Made by a program: the position numbers and the translations under genes. From Pieris napi (lineage: Eukaryota; Arthropoda; Insecta; Lepidoptera; Pieridae), in NCBI RefSeq assembly GCF_905475465.1, contig NC_062234.1, positions 11,245,001-11,309,000 on the forward strand: 64,000 nucleotides of DNA, given 5' to 3'. Under the pieces are notes generated by a model. It had not been told where the DNA came from. It made no database searches and saw nothing but the letters and a program-made list of their open reading frames with translations. This document shows, piece by piece, positions 38,114 through 51,400 of the stretch (positions within the stretch are counted from its first letter, which is position 1; every line of letters starts with the position of its first letter).

Positions 38114-38977
38114 TAGTCCTTTTCATGAAAGAAGTCCCCCAGACGCGGCGCTGCAATCGCATGACGTAATGTTGCCATTTATGAGTAAACAATTTACCTA
38201 TTTTATTTACATTTAGCAGATGTAATTTATCAAATAATATTATTTTCTGCATACTTCGATGAAACAATATTTCTGTTATATAAAAAGTATATTTTAATTT
38301 ACTTATATTAGCGGTGTTCTACCTACTTACAGGGAAAAGATGAGAAAATAGGGTAGAGAAAAGCAATACAATTTTTTATTCAGAGTTTTATTGCATAATT
38401 GTTGGGTTACAATTTTTTTCGAAGTACACGCCGCTGTTATACCTTCGTTTGTAATTCTTGTTACAGTTTTCTCTGACACACCTGCAATTAAATTATGAAC
38501 AACTAAAAATAATAGTAACTTTAAGTTTATAATGCTTATGTGATTTGTAATATATGTTTTAATATCAGTTACCTAGTTTCATCACGTTATGTATTTATTC
38601 CATTTTGTCACAAAAACGAATTTATATCATAAAAGTCCCATCAATACAGCAAAAAATTATTAAATGGCAACTGTAAAAAGTACCTGTTATGGCGGCAATT
38701 CTCTTCCGAACATTGTTTAGTGGTATTAAAACACCTTGATTCTTATGTTCCACTTCACATAACTCTTTCACCTTTAATATCTTTTCTCGAGCCGAACTTT
38801 TTACAACTTTTGGCATTGTAATCAATCTTTAAAATGCACTAAGCTAGTTAAAAATTCACAAAAATCTACCACAACAAACAAACTTAAAAACATCGACGAA
38901 TGACAAGTGACAACATTGCCGACCTGTCAAATTTAGTTCCAAAAATCACCGCGGGACTTCTTTCATGAAAAGCACTA
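38114..38977 (-). mobile_element. IS630/Tc1-like element, degenerate
   Basis: The ends TAGTCCTTTTCATGAAAGAA and the complement of TTCTTTCATGAAAAGCACTA form inverted repeats of about 26 bp, flanked by TA at 38112-38113 and 38978-38979. On the minus strand an exon at 38816-38684 (MPKVVKSSAREKILKVKE onward) is followed in phase after an intron by 38481 down to about 38400 (GVSEKTVTRITNEG). Together they form the helix-turn-helix N-terminus found in lepidopteran DDE transposases. The catalytic part is missing. The element lies 290 bp upstream of the Cactin start. Confidence 0.75.
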
Positions 38978-39959
38978 TAGTCAGTACATATCTACTTTTT
39001 TTTTTGAGTTTATGGCCTGGTACCTAGACCTTTAAGCCAAGGCTTGAGTATTGGTAACGATTTAGAATTACGTCGCACGAATTGGGGGCGGGGGGAGGAG
39101 GGGTGTAGATTTTTTGGACAGCTCCGGCGCTACGGGAAATGCAGCCATGCCTGTGCTTTGTTACAGCGGGTGGTGGCTACTCTTCCTCCGCGCCTCCGAT
39201 TTTTTATGTACACTTTAGGAGTAGGGCAGATGAGACCACGTGGTGCTCTGATTCGGTTTTGGGTACTTTTTGGATATTGAAGTAAACACTTTATTCTAGT
39301 ACGAATTAAATAATGAGAAACTTGCAAACAATGAAATACAAGTACTAATTAGGAAAGTCAAACGAGTAGGTATCGATAATTTCAAAATTTTCGGAACCCT
39401 ATAATCTATCAACACAAAATTATCATCGATTTTTCATGCTAAAAAACAATCGATTAATTAAAAAAACAATTTTTTAACGAGAATGTCAATGTTACATATC
39501 TTATAACCAATAGAAAAGTAGACAATGGCGGATTGTTTACAAATTTCAATACATTTCACAAAACATTAAAAAAATTTTTAAATACTTAGACAAAATCACT
39601 TGGAGGTGTTCCAATCAAGGTCCCCCGATACTCCTGCATAATCAGCATCAATAATAATCAGCAACAATCATGCGACGTAATTCTAAACCCAACCCAGTAC
39701 TTTTATTCGGTTTATCATAATACTTTTTTTTTCCTTTATGGCTCTGGCACGGTTTGTGCATTAGCCAATTATAATACTTATTTTTTGGAGTTTATGGACT
39801 GGTATCTAGACCTTTAGGCCAAATTATAATACTTATATTATAGCAATTCACAGACTAGTAAGACTCGAAATGAAAAACTATAGAGCAAAAATATATTGAT
39901 GAATTTACTTCTTATTTTGTTTTTTTTTTTCATTTACTTTTATTTATATACCGTATTTA

Positions 39960-40447
39960 GGGAACCTTAAGTTGGCGGGGGGAAATTAATTTTTTGCACT
40001 TTTTTTTGGCTCTATCAACTGTTCGTTAACTGTTCTTCATTGTTCTATCAAAAAAATTTTTTGTTCGTTCTTATTTTTTTTTTTTAATTATTAAAAAATT
40101 GACCCTCAATTTGGCACGAACTATAGATATTTTGATATTTTTTTGTTTTTCTAATAGTTTAGAACTATTCAATAACTGTTCGTTCAAAATAAACAACTGT
40201 TCGGCTTTCATTATCCTGTAATTTAATAATAATTAACTTTTTTTATAAATCTTAATTAAATGTTATTGCGCATGCGCAGTATCAATGCGCATAGTTCTCA
40301 TAAATTATGCGCGGCCTATTTGAATTCGATTCAAAGAGACAACACAACAATAACAGCAACAACAACAAAATCATCATCATCATCATCTATTAGTACCAGG
40401 AGGATAAGTGCAAAAAATTAATTTCCCCCCGCCAACTTAAGGTTCCC
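39960..40447. mobile_element. Mutator-like MITE with 9-bp target duplication
   Basis: The element starts GGGAACCTTAAGTTGGCGGG and its inverted ends match for about 42 bp. It is flanked on both sides by the perfect direct repeat CCGTATTTA (39951-39959 and 40448-40456). A 9-bp duplication is the hallmark of Mutator-like transposition (Merlin makes 8-9 bp). The 488-bp interior contains inverted GTTCGTTC-type motifs and trinucleotide repeats, with no transposase. It is 480 bp upstream of the TBK1 start codon. Confidence 0.85.
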
Positions 40448-40926
40448 CCGTATTTAATAAAAAAAAAATATATACAATATACATGCAAATTTACATGTCG
40501 ATACTTCTACTAGTATAAAAGAGTCACCAAAATACTCAAAAGTGAAATAAATTATCATGAAATTGAGTTACTCTAAACTGTCAATGTCATGACAGCATGA
40601 TATTTATAAATATTTTATAATAATTATTTTTATGTTAATAATAATTGATTGTACAATTTGTACACATTTTTTCTAACTTGTTAAAGAAAGTTAGAATTAT
40701 ACTATATATAAGGGCATATAATATTTTATAAGCACAAGATCAATTCAGTACATTGATTACTAGTTGAATTGAAAATTAAATTTATTAGATGTTTTATTTT
40801 TGTTTTTAAAGTATAAAATTGCGAAATGTTACTTTTATCAAATTAAGGAAGGTTACATATAAACATTAATTCCTGAATCGGAGTACACACGTCTCCACAA
40901 CACAATATACATCTTAAAAACACACG

Positions 40927-43900
40927 ATGTCGTTCCTCAGAGGTTCGGAAAATTATGTTTGGTGTACCACAAGTGTACTAGGCAAGGGTGCAACTGGTGC
41001 AGTGTTTCAAGGTGTCAATAAGAATAACGGCGAACCGGTGGCAGTCAAAACATTTAATCAGTTAAGTCACATGAGACCTCCTGATGTGCAGTTGCGAGAA
41101 TTTGAAGTACTAAAAAAAGTTAAACATGAAAATATTGTAAAGCTACTTGCTATTGAAGAAGAACAGGAGGGTAGGGGAAAAGTTATAGTAATGGAATTGT
41201 GCACAGGTGGTAGCTTGTTTAATATTCTTGATGACCCTGAAAATACTTATGGACTACAAGAACAAGAATTTCTCTTGGTTTTGGAACACTTGACTGCTGG
41301 AATGAAACATTTACGGGATAACAACTTAGTGCATAGGGATTTAAAACCTGGTAATATAATGAAGTTTATAAATGAGGATGGCAGTACTACTTATAAGCTT
41401 ACAGACTTTGGAGCAGCTAGAGAGTTACAAGAGGAGGAACAGTTTGTATCACTTTATGGTACAGAGGAATACTTGCACCCAGACATGTATGAAAGGGCTG
41501 TTTTAAGAAAGCCAGTAGGAAAAAGTTTTGGTGCTACTGTTGACCTGTGGTCTATTGGAGTCACATTGTATCATGTTGCTACAGGCCAGTTGCCATTTAG
41601 GCCATTTGGTGGAAGGAGGAATAAAGAGACCATGTTCTTTATTACAACAAAGAAAGCATCTGGTGTTATATGTGTTAGTAATTTTTAAAATACCTACTTA
41701 ATTATTACCACTACATTCTAGAAACAGTAACTCAATATAGCTGGAGAGTTAGTATGGTTGTACATATATCCTAATATCAATATACCTACTGTTTTTCAAT
41801 TTGAATCTTAATTCAACAATGAAATCAAAGTCTACAATAGTATTATTGTTCATTCTAGAGAATATAAGATGACCCTTTTTTGTTTCCAATATTACTTCTT
41901 ATTATATAATCTGTATTACATATACACAATAAATATTATTTGAATCCTGTAGGGTACACAAACAACAGACAATGGGCCTATAGAATGGTCTCGGGAATTA
42001 CCACCTCACTGTCAGCTAAGCACAGGGCTTAAAAAGCTGGTAACACCTCTCTTGGCTGGCTTGCTTGAGGTAGACCCACATAGAATTTGGACCTTTGAAA
42101 GATTCTTCTCTGAAGTTCAGACTGTTACATCAACAAAGCCTGTGCACATATTTCATGTAAACAAGGCCTGTGTTATTAAGGTTAGTTTCATATGCAATTT
42201 TTCATATTTTTATGTATTGTAATTCATTTGTCAATAGAGAATTTTTTTCAAAACATGGACAGAAAGTGCAATATACTCTATAATTTTTTCAAATCTTATT
42301 AAATATTTTATCAAATTGATTCACATAAGATTTATAAAATTTTAAAAAGAGGAAAAGGAGATGATTCCTCAAGTAGGATATTGTTAAGGATGCTAGAGAC
42401 AGTGCCTCTGAGATTATAATTAAAACTATAATATGTTTGCAGGTCTTTTTAAAACCAGAAGAGAAGTTTGAACATCTCCAGACCTACATCTGTGAGCAGA
42501 CATCTGTTGTAGCAGAGACACAAATATTGCTTTATCAGGAGAAATTAATTCTTAATGAAATTGATGAAAATACACCTGGTTTGTTCATATTGATACTGAT
42601 CATTGGTAGCCTTTTCTTAAAACTTTAGTGCTTTAATCTTTTTGTTTTTAATTAGGCAAAAGTTACCCGGATACAACAGATAATGATCCCCTGATGCTTT
42701 TCAACAAGAATGACAACTATGTTAATATGCCCCAGGAGCCCGAAGCTCCTAAATTTCCTGCTTTCCCAACAATTATTTCTGTTGAGAATGATGCCACACA
42801 AGCCAAGGTAATAAGTTTTTAACTGTAAACAAATGTATTTTTTTAGGATATAAACTGCAATGTTAAAATAAATTTTTCACAAATTTGTTCTGCTCAGACG
42901 GCGTGTAGTGTGGGCCACGTTATAAAGCGGCGTGTGGAAGAGCTTTGTCGGGCGTCCCAATTGTGTGCCATGTGCGTTGCGCGATGGGGTTCACTGCTCA
43001 CCGCCCGCCTGAGAGACACCGCCTCGCGAGCCACCGCTCTCGCCTCCAATGCTCAGCGCTTACACGACGCGGCGCGCGCCCTCGACCTCGCCGCCGCCGC
43101 CCTGCGCCACGCCGCACCTCTCACGAGTCACGAGGTATGCGCTCTAGAACCGCCTTATTATACAGTTCTAAAAGCTTATTATATAGTACTACGGTTTCGA
43201 TAGGCAGAGCAGTGGGCGGGCAGCGCGTCGCTGCTTGCGGCGGAAGCGGAATCTTTGCGCGCTGGGGCGGCGGGACTGCGGACCCGACACGCGGGCGGGG
43301 CCTTGCGTGCCGAGTGGGACGAGGCGCTGACGCACGCGGCCTGCCCGGCGCGCCTGCGACTAGCGGAGCGCGCGGCGTCTTTGGTGTTGCGACTGCGAGA
43401 CTCGTGGCAGCATTTAGTGCGCGACAGGGCCACGCGCTCCCTGACGTACAACGATGAGCAGTTTCACGTGTTGGAGCGGATCACGGTGGCGGAGACGGGG
43501 CGTCGGGCGCGCGCCCTGCTGCAACGAGCTGCACCATTGGCCCGCGCACGAGCGATGGCCATCGCCGACTGGTATAAAGTGGCGCAGACCGTGTATTTGC
43601 AGACGCAGATACTCGACAAGGACGTGGCCAGCGCAGACCTTAAATTGCTGGCGCTAACCGCCCGTCTGCAGGACGCCGAGATCAAGATGCGCGCCCGCAT
43701 ACAGCAGGTTTGTTTACAGTGGAAAATTTTAATATATTGCTGATTAAATACGTAATAAGTATATATATACCAAATACTTAAAGTACAAATATTATGCTCT
43801 CTTCTATTTATGAACTAATTTGTATTTCAGTTGAACTCGACAAAAGCGGAACCGACAAGTCGGACATCGGGCGTCGTGGAGGGTTCGCGGGGGACGAGTG

Positions 43901-44037
43901 TAGCTGGCGTGGTAGGAGCGTCCGGAGCGGGCGTGCGCGCGTTGTCAGCGTGCGGAGATGACGTAGCCGCGGGTCTAGCGACCAACTCGATGCTGCTGGC
44001 GGACCTGCTGCGGCTGACGCGCGAGTTGCGCAGCTAG
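40927..44037 (+). CDS. TBK1: TBK1/IKK-epsilon-type serine/threonine kinase
   Basis: Exons 40927-41673, 41953-42180, 42443-42578, 42656-42807, 42898-43134, 43204-43707 and 43831-44037 give 736 residues (human TBK1 has 729). The kinase domain runs about 10-300: glycine loop GKGATGAVF 19-27, Lys41 in VAVK, catalytic HRDLKPGN 136-143, and DFG at 160-162. The activation-loop Ser175 in FVSLYGTEEYLHPD corresponds to human Ser172, so an active enzyme is expected. A ubiquitin-like domain follows (about 310-400), then a long helical scaffold/dimerisation region in the Ala/Arg-rich exons 5-7. The family acts downstream of STING and, in Drosophila (ik2), in cytoskeletal shaping and DIAP1 turnover. Exon 1 uses the donor TGT|GTTAGT. 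The last three exons are far more GC-rich than the first four. Confidence 0.93.
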
Positions 44038-45452
44038 CGGCCACCGTCCGACCTCCACTCGTACTCGAGCTCGGAGGAGGCGCTCAGCTCGCTGGATTCG
44101 CCCGCGCACACTGCCATCTACCGCCCTTCGCCCCCCGTTCCCCCCGCAAGGACCTCGTGTGTTTTATCCTAGTGGTATTCAGTTTACTCTTACATATCAC
44201 CCGGTACGACCCATTATACTCTGGCATTCATGGCACAAAAAAGATTTTCGCGAGGACATTTTTCTTTTACTTGTAAATTGGATTATGATAAATTCGGTGA
44301 TGCAACGCGCGCGTAATTTAAAGTAAATTTATTATTCAACCATTAAGCAATTTTTAATTGCTTGATGGGATATAAAGACTCACTATAAATATTAGAGAAG
44401 CCTAAAAACTTAAAGCTTTAGAAGTTGAAACTTATTCCAAATTGTAATAAATATGTAGGTAGGATAATTAATATTTGTATTTACATGTTTTAAATACAGA
44501 AGTATTATATAGTATTTTGAAATTTAATTTTTACACAACTTCCTATATTAAATTCATTTTTTTTTAAGAATTTAAAATCAAAACTGTGATGATAGTATTG
44601 GGGTAGTAGTAATCTCTTACATGTGTAACAATTTCTTTAGTTTGTCAGCTAAATACGAACTAGAACATACACACCTCGCTATTATATAAATTATATTTAA
44701 ATAAAACAAAATGTGGAATGTAATATTGGTTTTATTTTATCTATGCTTAATTACATTTTGATTAGTAAAAGTGTAAATATAAATAAAACTATTAACTAGT
44801 ACATAGTGTATTGAGACAAGTTATGTCATAGAATACAAAAAATAATTTCCAATAGAATAGCATTTTCTGTTGAGATTTAATAAGTCTTGTATTGCTGCCT
44901 GGATTTATTTACCACATACCAACACTTGAAATTTTATCACAGATGAACAGTAAGAAAAATATTCTTTTCGAATTTCATATTTCACTTTTCAATTTCTGAA
45001 CTCATTGCAAAAAAGTGGACTAAAGTATTAATAATTAAAATCCCATTCTGATATAAAAGTAATAGCTGACATGACAATCATAGAAGACAAAAATTTGGAT
45101 AACTTTAGATTGTGCTGTAGAATAATGAAAGGCAAATTAAAATATCGTTTTACGTAAACACATAAGTAAGCTTAGCCATTGGTAAATGGGATATATAATA
45201 AAATGATAATGGGAAATATTTAGCTAGTATCAAATCCTATTCCTTTTCAGTAATCTACGAATTTCATTACTTACGTTTATTGTATTAACTTGTATGCATA
45301 GACAACATAAGTTTTCATATAAATTTGAAGGCACTTTCATTTCATTCTGCGCTCTATGCCTCACGTAAAACCACGTGTTATATTCTGTGGAGATCACAAA
45401 CAGCCTTGTACCTTTGGTATGACATATCCAATATGATGGTAGTCCTCTTAGT
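44038..45452. other. Convergent spacer, TBK1 and VAC14 3' UTRs
   Basis: The first 120 bp after the TBK1 stop remain GC-rich, then the region is AT-rich. Plus-strand AATAAA signals lie at 44447-44452 and 44700-44705, and either could end the TBK1 transcript. No separate gene or repeat was recognised. Confidence 0.5.
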
Positions 45453-48400
45453 CTAAAGATAGCGGCGATCGGCTAAGCGATAGGCGCGGTGTGCGGCCTG
45501 TACACGTTGAAAGTGAGCTAGCAACTCTTCGAAGTCAATCACGGGTACAGCGTGTTGCGTGGATGACGGTAGTAAAGCTGGTAGCGGAGGTGGCGCCGCC
45601 TGAAGACGATGCCGCAACGCGTGGAAGGCGGTAGTTTGGGGAAGTATCATTAGCAGCCCGTACAACGCTCCCCGAAGCTCTGTACTTTGCTCACCGCTCA
45701 GCAGCTCCAGCCGTAAATCTTACAAATTTAGTTAAAAATAATTAATTTTAAAAGAATGAACATTCCACCCTTTAGAATATCGATACATATTAAAGAAGAC
45801 TTTGTCTATTTCTCTCTAAGATTATTGTATTTATTACACCAATCGAAAACATTAAATCTAGAGTAAAAGGTTTTTATTTTACATTAGTAAGAGAAAGCAT
45901 TCCATTTAATGACTTGTCGATTTAATTACTACTTAACTAAAAGATTGTAACGAACGAAATTATTAAAAGTTTCAAATATTAAAATTTTGATAATTAAAAA
46001 CAAAGTTATGCTTAAAAATAAATTACGACTTTACAAAATCGAAGAATAGTTATGTCCCTTTGATAGTTTAAAAAAAACCTTAATTTTACGTCACTCACAT
46101 GCAAATATGGGAGATTCAATAAGCTGCACGAGTTTGTCGATCTCAGTGAGGAACTCCACGGTTATCTCCAGGTCTCCACTGTTAGGTTTGTTAAGGAAAT
46201 TTTAAGTTTGAACGGGGAAAACAGTAAACAACAATTTTGCTACTACCCGCATTGTTCACATCAAACATCGGCAAAAACTACCCGCTTCATGGTTCTGAGG
46301 TTGACATTAGAGTTTTGATATTAATATTTAAAGGTAAAACAGCGGTGCAACCCTTGGTCTTGACCTCAGAATTCTATCTATTTCGTGAAATTTTGTTGAT
46401 AGGGAAAATAGGTGATAAGGAGATTCAGAAACGAGACTTCAGAATTCTATACATTCTGACGTACTGGAAGTCAGACTTAGGGCTGTCTTCGTTTCTGAAA
46501 CTCACCCGCTTGCCGATTTCTATACGTTGTTTTCTTCACTGTACGAGAAAGTGCTAAATGCAGGGCTCCTTAATTATGATCCTAGTGATGAGAACCGCAA
46601 GGCTCTAACATAACGCTGCGCCACATCTCCCTAGCTTCAGCAAAAAAATTAGGATACAATATAGGTAATATTTCCTTTTATGATATATATTTTTCTATTA
46701 CCATTAATTTCTTAAGAACTGGTATGTTTAACATTGCTATTAATTAATTGACATTGCTATTGGTATAAAAATAGATCGGCAAGGATACAAGGTGGCGATG
46801 AGCTGTGTGCAATGTCGGTAGTTGTGTGTGAGCAAACACAGCGCCACTAAGGCAACACCCGAGTGCGCCCAACATCGATACAGGGACTGGAAGAGCGCGT
46901 GTGTGCTCTGAAACAATTAATATCTCTGAAGTTTTTGTAGTATGAAAGAGTTCAGTGGAGTAAAGAATATCTGTGGATAGACAAGTTTCTATGTGAATAA
47001 TGTGACATGTCAAGAAATTGGTTCATCAAGCAAGTTCTTTTTTCTCTCATTAAAATAATTAGTAGAGGTCGAATAGTATTTAATTCTTCCTCCCAATCTT
47101 CCTTCTTTCACCCAATTTTCGACAAATACTTTGATAACAAAGTTTTAGTGGAATTAAAAATAGTGCAATTCTCTGCCTACAGTGCAGACCTCGCAGAGCA
47201 AATACACGTTTAAGAAACATTTAACAATACTGTATCGATAAAATCATTTGTGTAACCCCTTGCATGTTATTTATATAAAATAATTCAGTTTTATGTTAAA
47301 AAAAAATTGTGTTATTGTGATGTAAATAAAGTTTTATGTGTATGTATGTATGAATGTATGTATGTAGTGTGGTGTTCCGTTTCCGCACTTAGACGCCCAT
47401 TTGGTCCGTTGTGCGTGAAGTCCTGGCTAATTAATGATAGCTCACATAGAGTAACAGTAGCCCGTAGCGCACAATAAGGGCAACCTTTAGAAGATCTATG
47501 AACTTTTAAATTATATTTTGCATTGTAACTCACAGTGTCAGCGAAAGAGCGCAGGCGGCGTCGGGTGGCGTGCAACTCTGGCGCCGTGAGCAGAATGGCG
47601 GACAAGACGTCCACCAGACGCGCAGCAAAACGCAACTCGCGTTCCGCCGCTAGTGCACCCGCCAACGCCGCTAGTACTGCCTCTGCTGGCAGTACCACGC
47701 AGAGTTGTCGGATTATGAATGATCCTCTCTCCTCCAGCAGGCTTTCGTCGGTGGATAGCAACCGCAGAAGCGCCTTCAGGAACTTGTGGTAGTAAGGGCT
47801 CGATTCAAGATTGCCTGAAATAGATACATGTCACCGCAAATTAGTCAACAGTATTGTAATCTGTGTTACGATAGTTCAAGCTGTCAAATAATGCTTGTTT
47901 GACATACCGCCAAACTGTAACTTCGCCCCTTAGAGCGGGCACTACCCAAAATCACTCATCGTAGGACGTAGATTCGATCTGATCTAAGTATGTGATGCTT
48001 GAATTAAAAACAATAAATATGTCTTTGTATTGATCATTTACTATAATTTCAATGGTAGTCAACCATAACCACTAATTAAAAACACAATACAAAATAAATT
48101 ACTCGATACAAAAAAAACACTCATTTCTCTAACTTTTGCCTAATTTCGTTTTTATTCAATCTTGGCAAATATTATAGAGGCAAAAAACAATTGAATTACA
48201 GCACATTTGCTTGGCCGAGAGCTTGTTACTAGCAATTTTATTACATATTGTATATTTTACGTGTTATTTGTTCTGTTCCGCGAAACACTTACCTATCGTC
48301 CGTCTTATCTCCCGCCAACTTCAGAGAAACGTTTGTTTCACTAGTCACTAGAGCTAGTTGGAGAGAAACGCGCGGTTGAAATCATGAATTTTGCTAGCTT

Positions 48401-51400
48401 TAAATGCGCGCTCTTAATTATTGGTCTTTGATATCATGAATATCATATATATTATGCCAGCGTTGTCGAAAATATGTTTTGTAATTATATAAGTTAAGTA
48501 AAAATTATATGTAAATATATATTTCATTTGTGTTTTGACATAAAAAAATACGTATAAAACTTAATTATCACTTTTGTACCATTAAGCCCCATTTTCAATA
48601 ACGATACGGTTATAATATTTATATGGCAAGACAACCGGACAGGGCAGCTGCCGGTAATTAATAAAAATCAGTTTACTTGCGGGCGTTTGGGATGCGTCAG
48701 TAACTGGGGGCGCCGTGGGGTCGCAAGTGCAGGTCTCGGCCAATAGGGCAATGGCGCGCCTTACCACCTCATGTGAGCTGTCCGTTAGAGCACCCAAGGC
48801 CGGGTTGAACACGCGTTCTGTTTCGCGGCTCATCTGCCCAAAAAAGAAGATGAGACGCCGATTCGAGGCAAGACGAATAAACACAGACGGGGTGGACTCA
48901 CCTCGGCTGGCATTTTGTCGTAGAGGTGAAGAATCCAGTCAAGCGCCGCGATCTTAGTGTGCACTGAGTTGTGAAGGAGCATCTGAGTCAGAACGTCCAC
49001 CACGCTCACCAAATTCAATTTTCCCTCTACATCCTCTTCCTTCACGTCTGTTTTTGTCGCCTCAGACTCAGACTCAACGAGCCTCTGCATTTGCAAATTT
49101 ACTGTTGCGGCTATTTCACGAATTTCTTTCACCATGACATTAAGGATATTATTTATTTAAGATCGGGATGGGTAGGCCATGTACTACCTGGACCAAATCC
49201 AGAAGGTACGAGAGAAGAGATAACTTAAAAGTAACCATAACCGACGAGCATGCATGGTGAATGTCATGAAATTCATGTCATGGATGAAGCGAGAGAGGTA
49301 TGTCAGGACCGTAGCAAATGGAGATCCATGGTCTCTGCTTAAGGGTAGGTACCCTTCGATAGAAAGGAGTGATAGTATAAATACATTATTTATTTAAACT
49401 GAAATACGGGAGACCGCTGTCCGGGAATTACACTTTTTTGGAAAGAACATTTATTTTTGTTTTTATTATTGCATAAATAATTATTCAAAATAGCGTAAAC
49501 ATTTCAAAGTTTTTGTTGTGTGATCATAAAAGGATACTTTTTCTGGGGTCGTCTGCGTAGGAGAGTGGGGGTAGTACGGCAGTGAGGATGCCAGAAGCAA
49601 AGGGCAGCATTCGGGCTCCCGACAGCTCTACAAACTCACGCATCCACGTTATGGCTGTCAGCTGCGAGACAACGTGACGATTACTATTATATTTCACTTG
49701 GATATTTCAATAATATTGCTTACTCGATCGTCAATTTTACATAGTAAGTAATAACTTTATATTGTTTATATAATCCCTTAATTATTCATATAATAACATC
49801 TTTGCAACTAAAGTCACCTGTCTCTTTTCATCACAGCGTCAACCCAATTTGACAGAAAAAGACGAGAGTAATTTAGTTAAAAAGTGCAATTGCACAGATT
49901 TTTTTGTTTATAATATACAGTTATGCATTCCAAATAAATAATGTACAAGCTTACATCAACAACTGATAAAGAGTATACATTTTTCATCATCAACATCTAA
50001 ATGGAGAACTGGAGAACAGAGAATGGAGAGAGGATATAAATTAATATGATTAATTAGTTTAACCTGTAGTAATTCTTCTGAAGACTGCGCATGGGTAATT
50101 AGACTATTGATCATGGCTTGAAAATCTACTTGCGAATGCTCTTTCCTAATGCTGCGTAGAAACTCGTTTAACTGTACTTCGCACCTAAAAGAACATCATA
50201 ATGTTATAACTGAATTCCTTAAGTGCACACTTGATACTGCTACACATACATGCGTCGTATTTCTGGATTAGGGTCGTCAAGTATAGTAAACAGTCCATCC
50301 AATAGATCGGGCAGGTACTTCCTTAGACCGAGGGCGGGTGCAGCATCTAAAGCGCATATCCACGAAACCGCAAACTGACGTGCGCTCGCACTGCGAGTGT
50401 ACATTCTCTCGCGCACTAGTGGTACAAAAGCAGCGAGGTCAAATGAGGCGCTCTCTGTTACTATATCCTAAACAGAAATTGCAAAATACATATGCATATA
50501 ATAAATATACATGATAAGTTATAAGAATAATACGTGTACTTTAGGAGCAGTCTGCAGTGCCCAATGGCTAGCCATGCAGCCTGTCATATATTTGAATTCT
50601 TGTTATGCACAATAATGAATGCTAGTTCATATGGCGAAGGAAAGCATCATGTTACAGATCCACCTTCGACGGATCTTTGTGACAGATCACCTATTTGGCC
50701 ATAAATAAAAGTTATATAGAAAACCAAGTGCCGCTGTTAGAGCTTTATGGAAGTTAAAAATAATGCAGGTACAGTAGAACAATACAATAATATGAATGTT
50801 ACCTTTACAAGGCGGTCCAAAAGTTCAGCTCCTTGCTTCACTTGTGGTTCAGGATCTGCTGCCAATCGAGCTAATGAATCAAATATTAGGGTAAAATATG
50901 GTAATGCAGCTGCTCTAATAATTTTCAAGACATTGTATAAAGCCTCAGCAGCCGAGTAACGAACACGAGCTTCACTTTCACCAAGACATGCCACAATTGG
51001 ATGTGTCAACTCTCCCACATATGACTCACAACCCTAATTAAAAAAACAACAATATAATTATTATACATAAATTAAAATTTATAATTATTAATATATAACT
51101 CTAATGAACATAGTAGATTATGTAACCAGTAAAATAATATCCCATATTTACTTGTGTTACATCTCTTATAACGTAAATTATGTAACAAATACAAACTCTA
51201 AATTGTTAGTTTCAAATTTTCTTTAAAGGAAATTGAATGATTGCCCAATTATATGTCTAAAATATGAGTTGTCATTGCTTCCAATTATTTTAGTATATAC
51301 TAAGCACACTAGTAGCAATATGCTGAAGCATGAATACTTAGGATAAGAAGAATTATTGGTTTAATTAAGTATACTAAAAAATCTGTAAAAATTACATAGC

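Larger units (their letters stand above)
37823..40926. other. Divergent spacer between Cactin and TBK1/IKK-epsilon
   Basis: These 3.1 kb hold both promoters and 5' UTRs plus transposons: an IS630/Tc1-like element (38114-38977) and a Mutator-like MITE (39960-40447), both listed separately. Two short related blocks also occur (gagtttatggcctggtacct near 39005 and gagtttatggactggtatct near 39788), as does a CAA/CAT simple-repeat run near 40340-40386. The spacer nearest TBK1 (40450-40926) is plain AT-rich DNA. Confidence 0.6.

Noticed and set aside
43179..44044. Long minus-strand and shifted plus-strand ORFs over TBK1 exons 6-7
   Set aside because: They are shadows of the GC-rich coding exons. 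Phase and family resemblance support only the TBK1 frame.
46237..46557. Plus-strand 106-codon ORF in VAC14 intron 10
   Set aside because: No family resemblance or supporting context, and it is antisense within an intron. It could be a decayed repeat.
47395..47533. Open frame continuing past VAC14 exon 9 (…ATVTLCELSLISQDF), superficially like the expected next exon
   Set aside because: The strong donor GTGAGT follows RSFADT, and the true continuation (LFQSLYRCWAHSG) was found in phase at 46907-46789. The read-through is intron.
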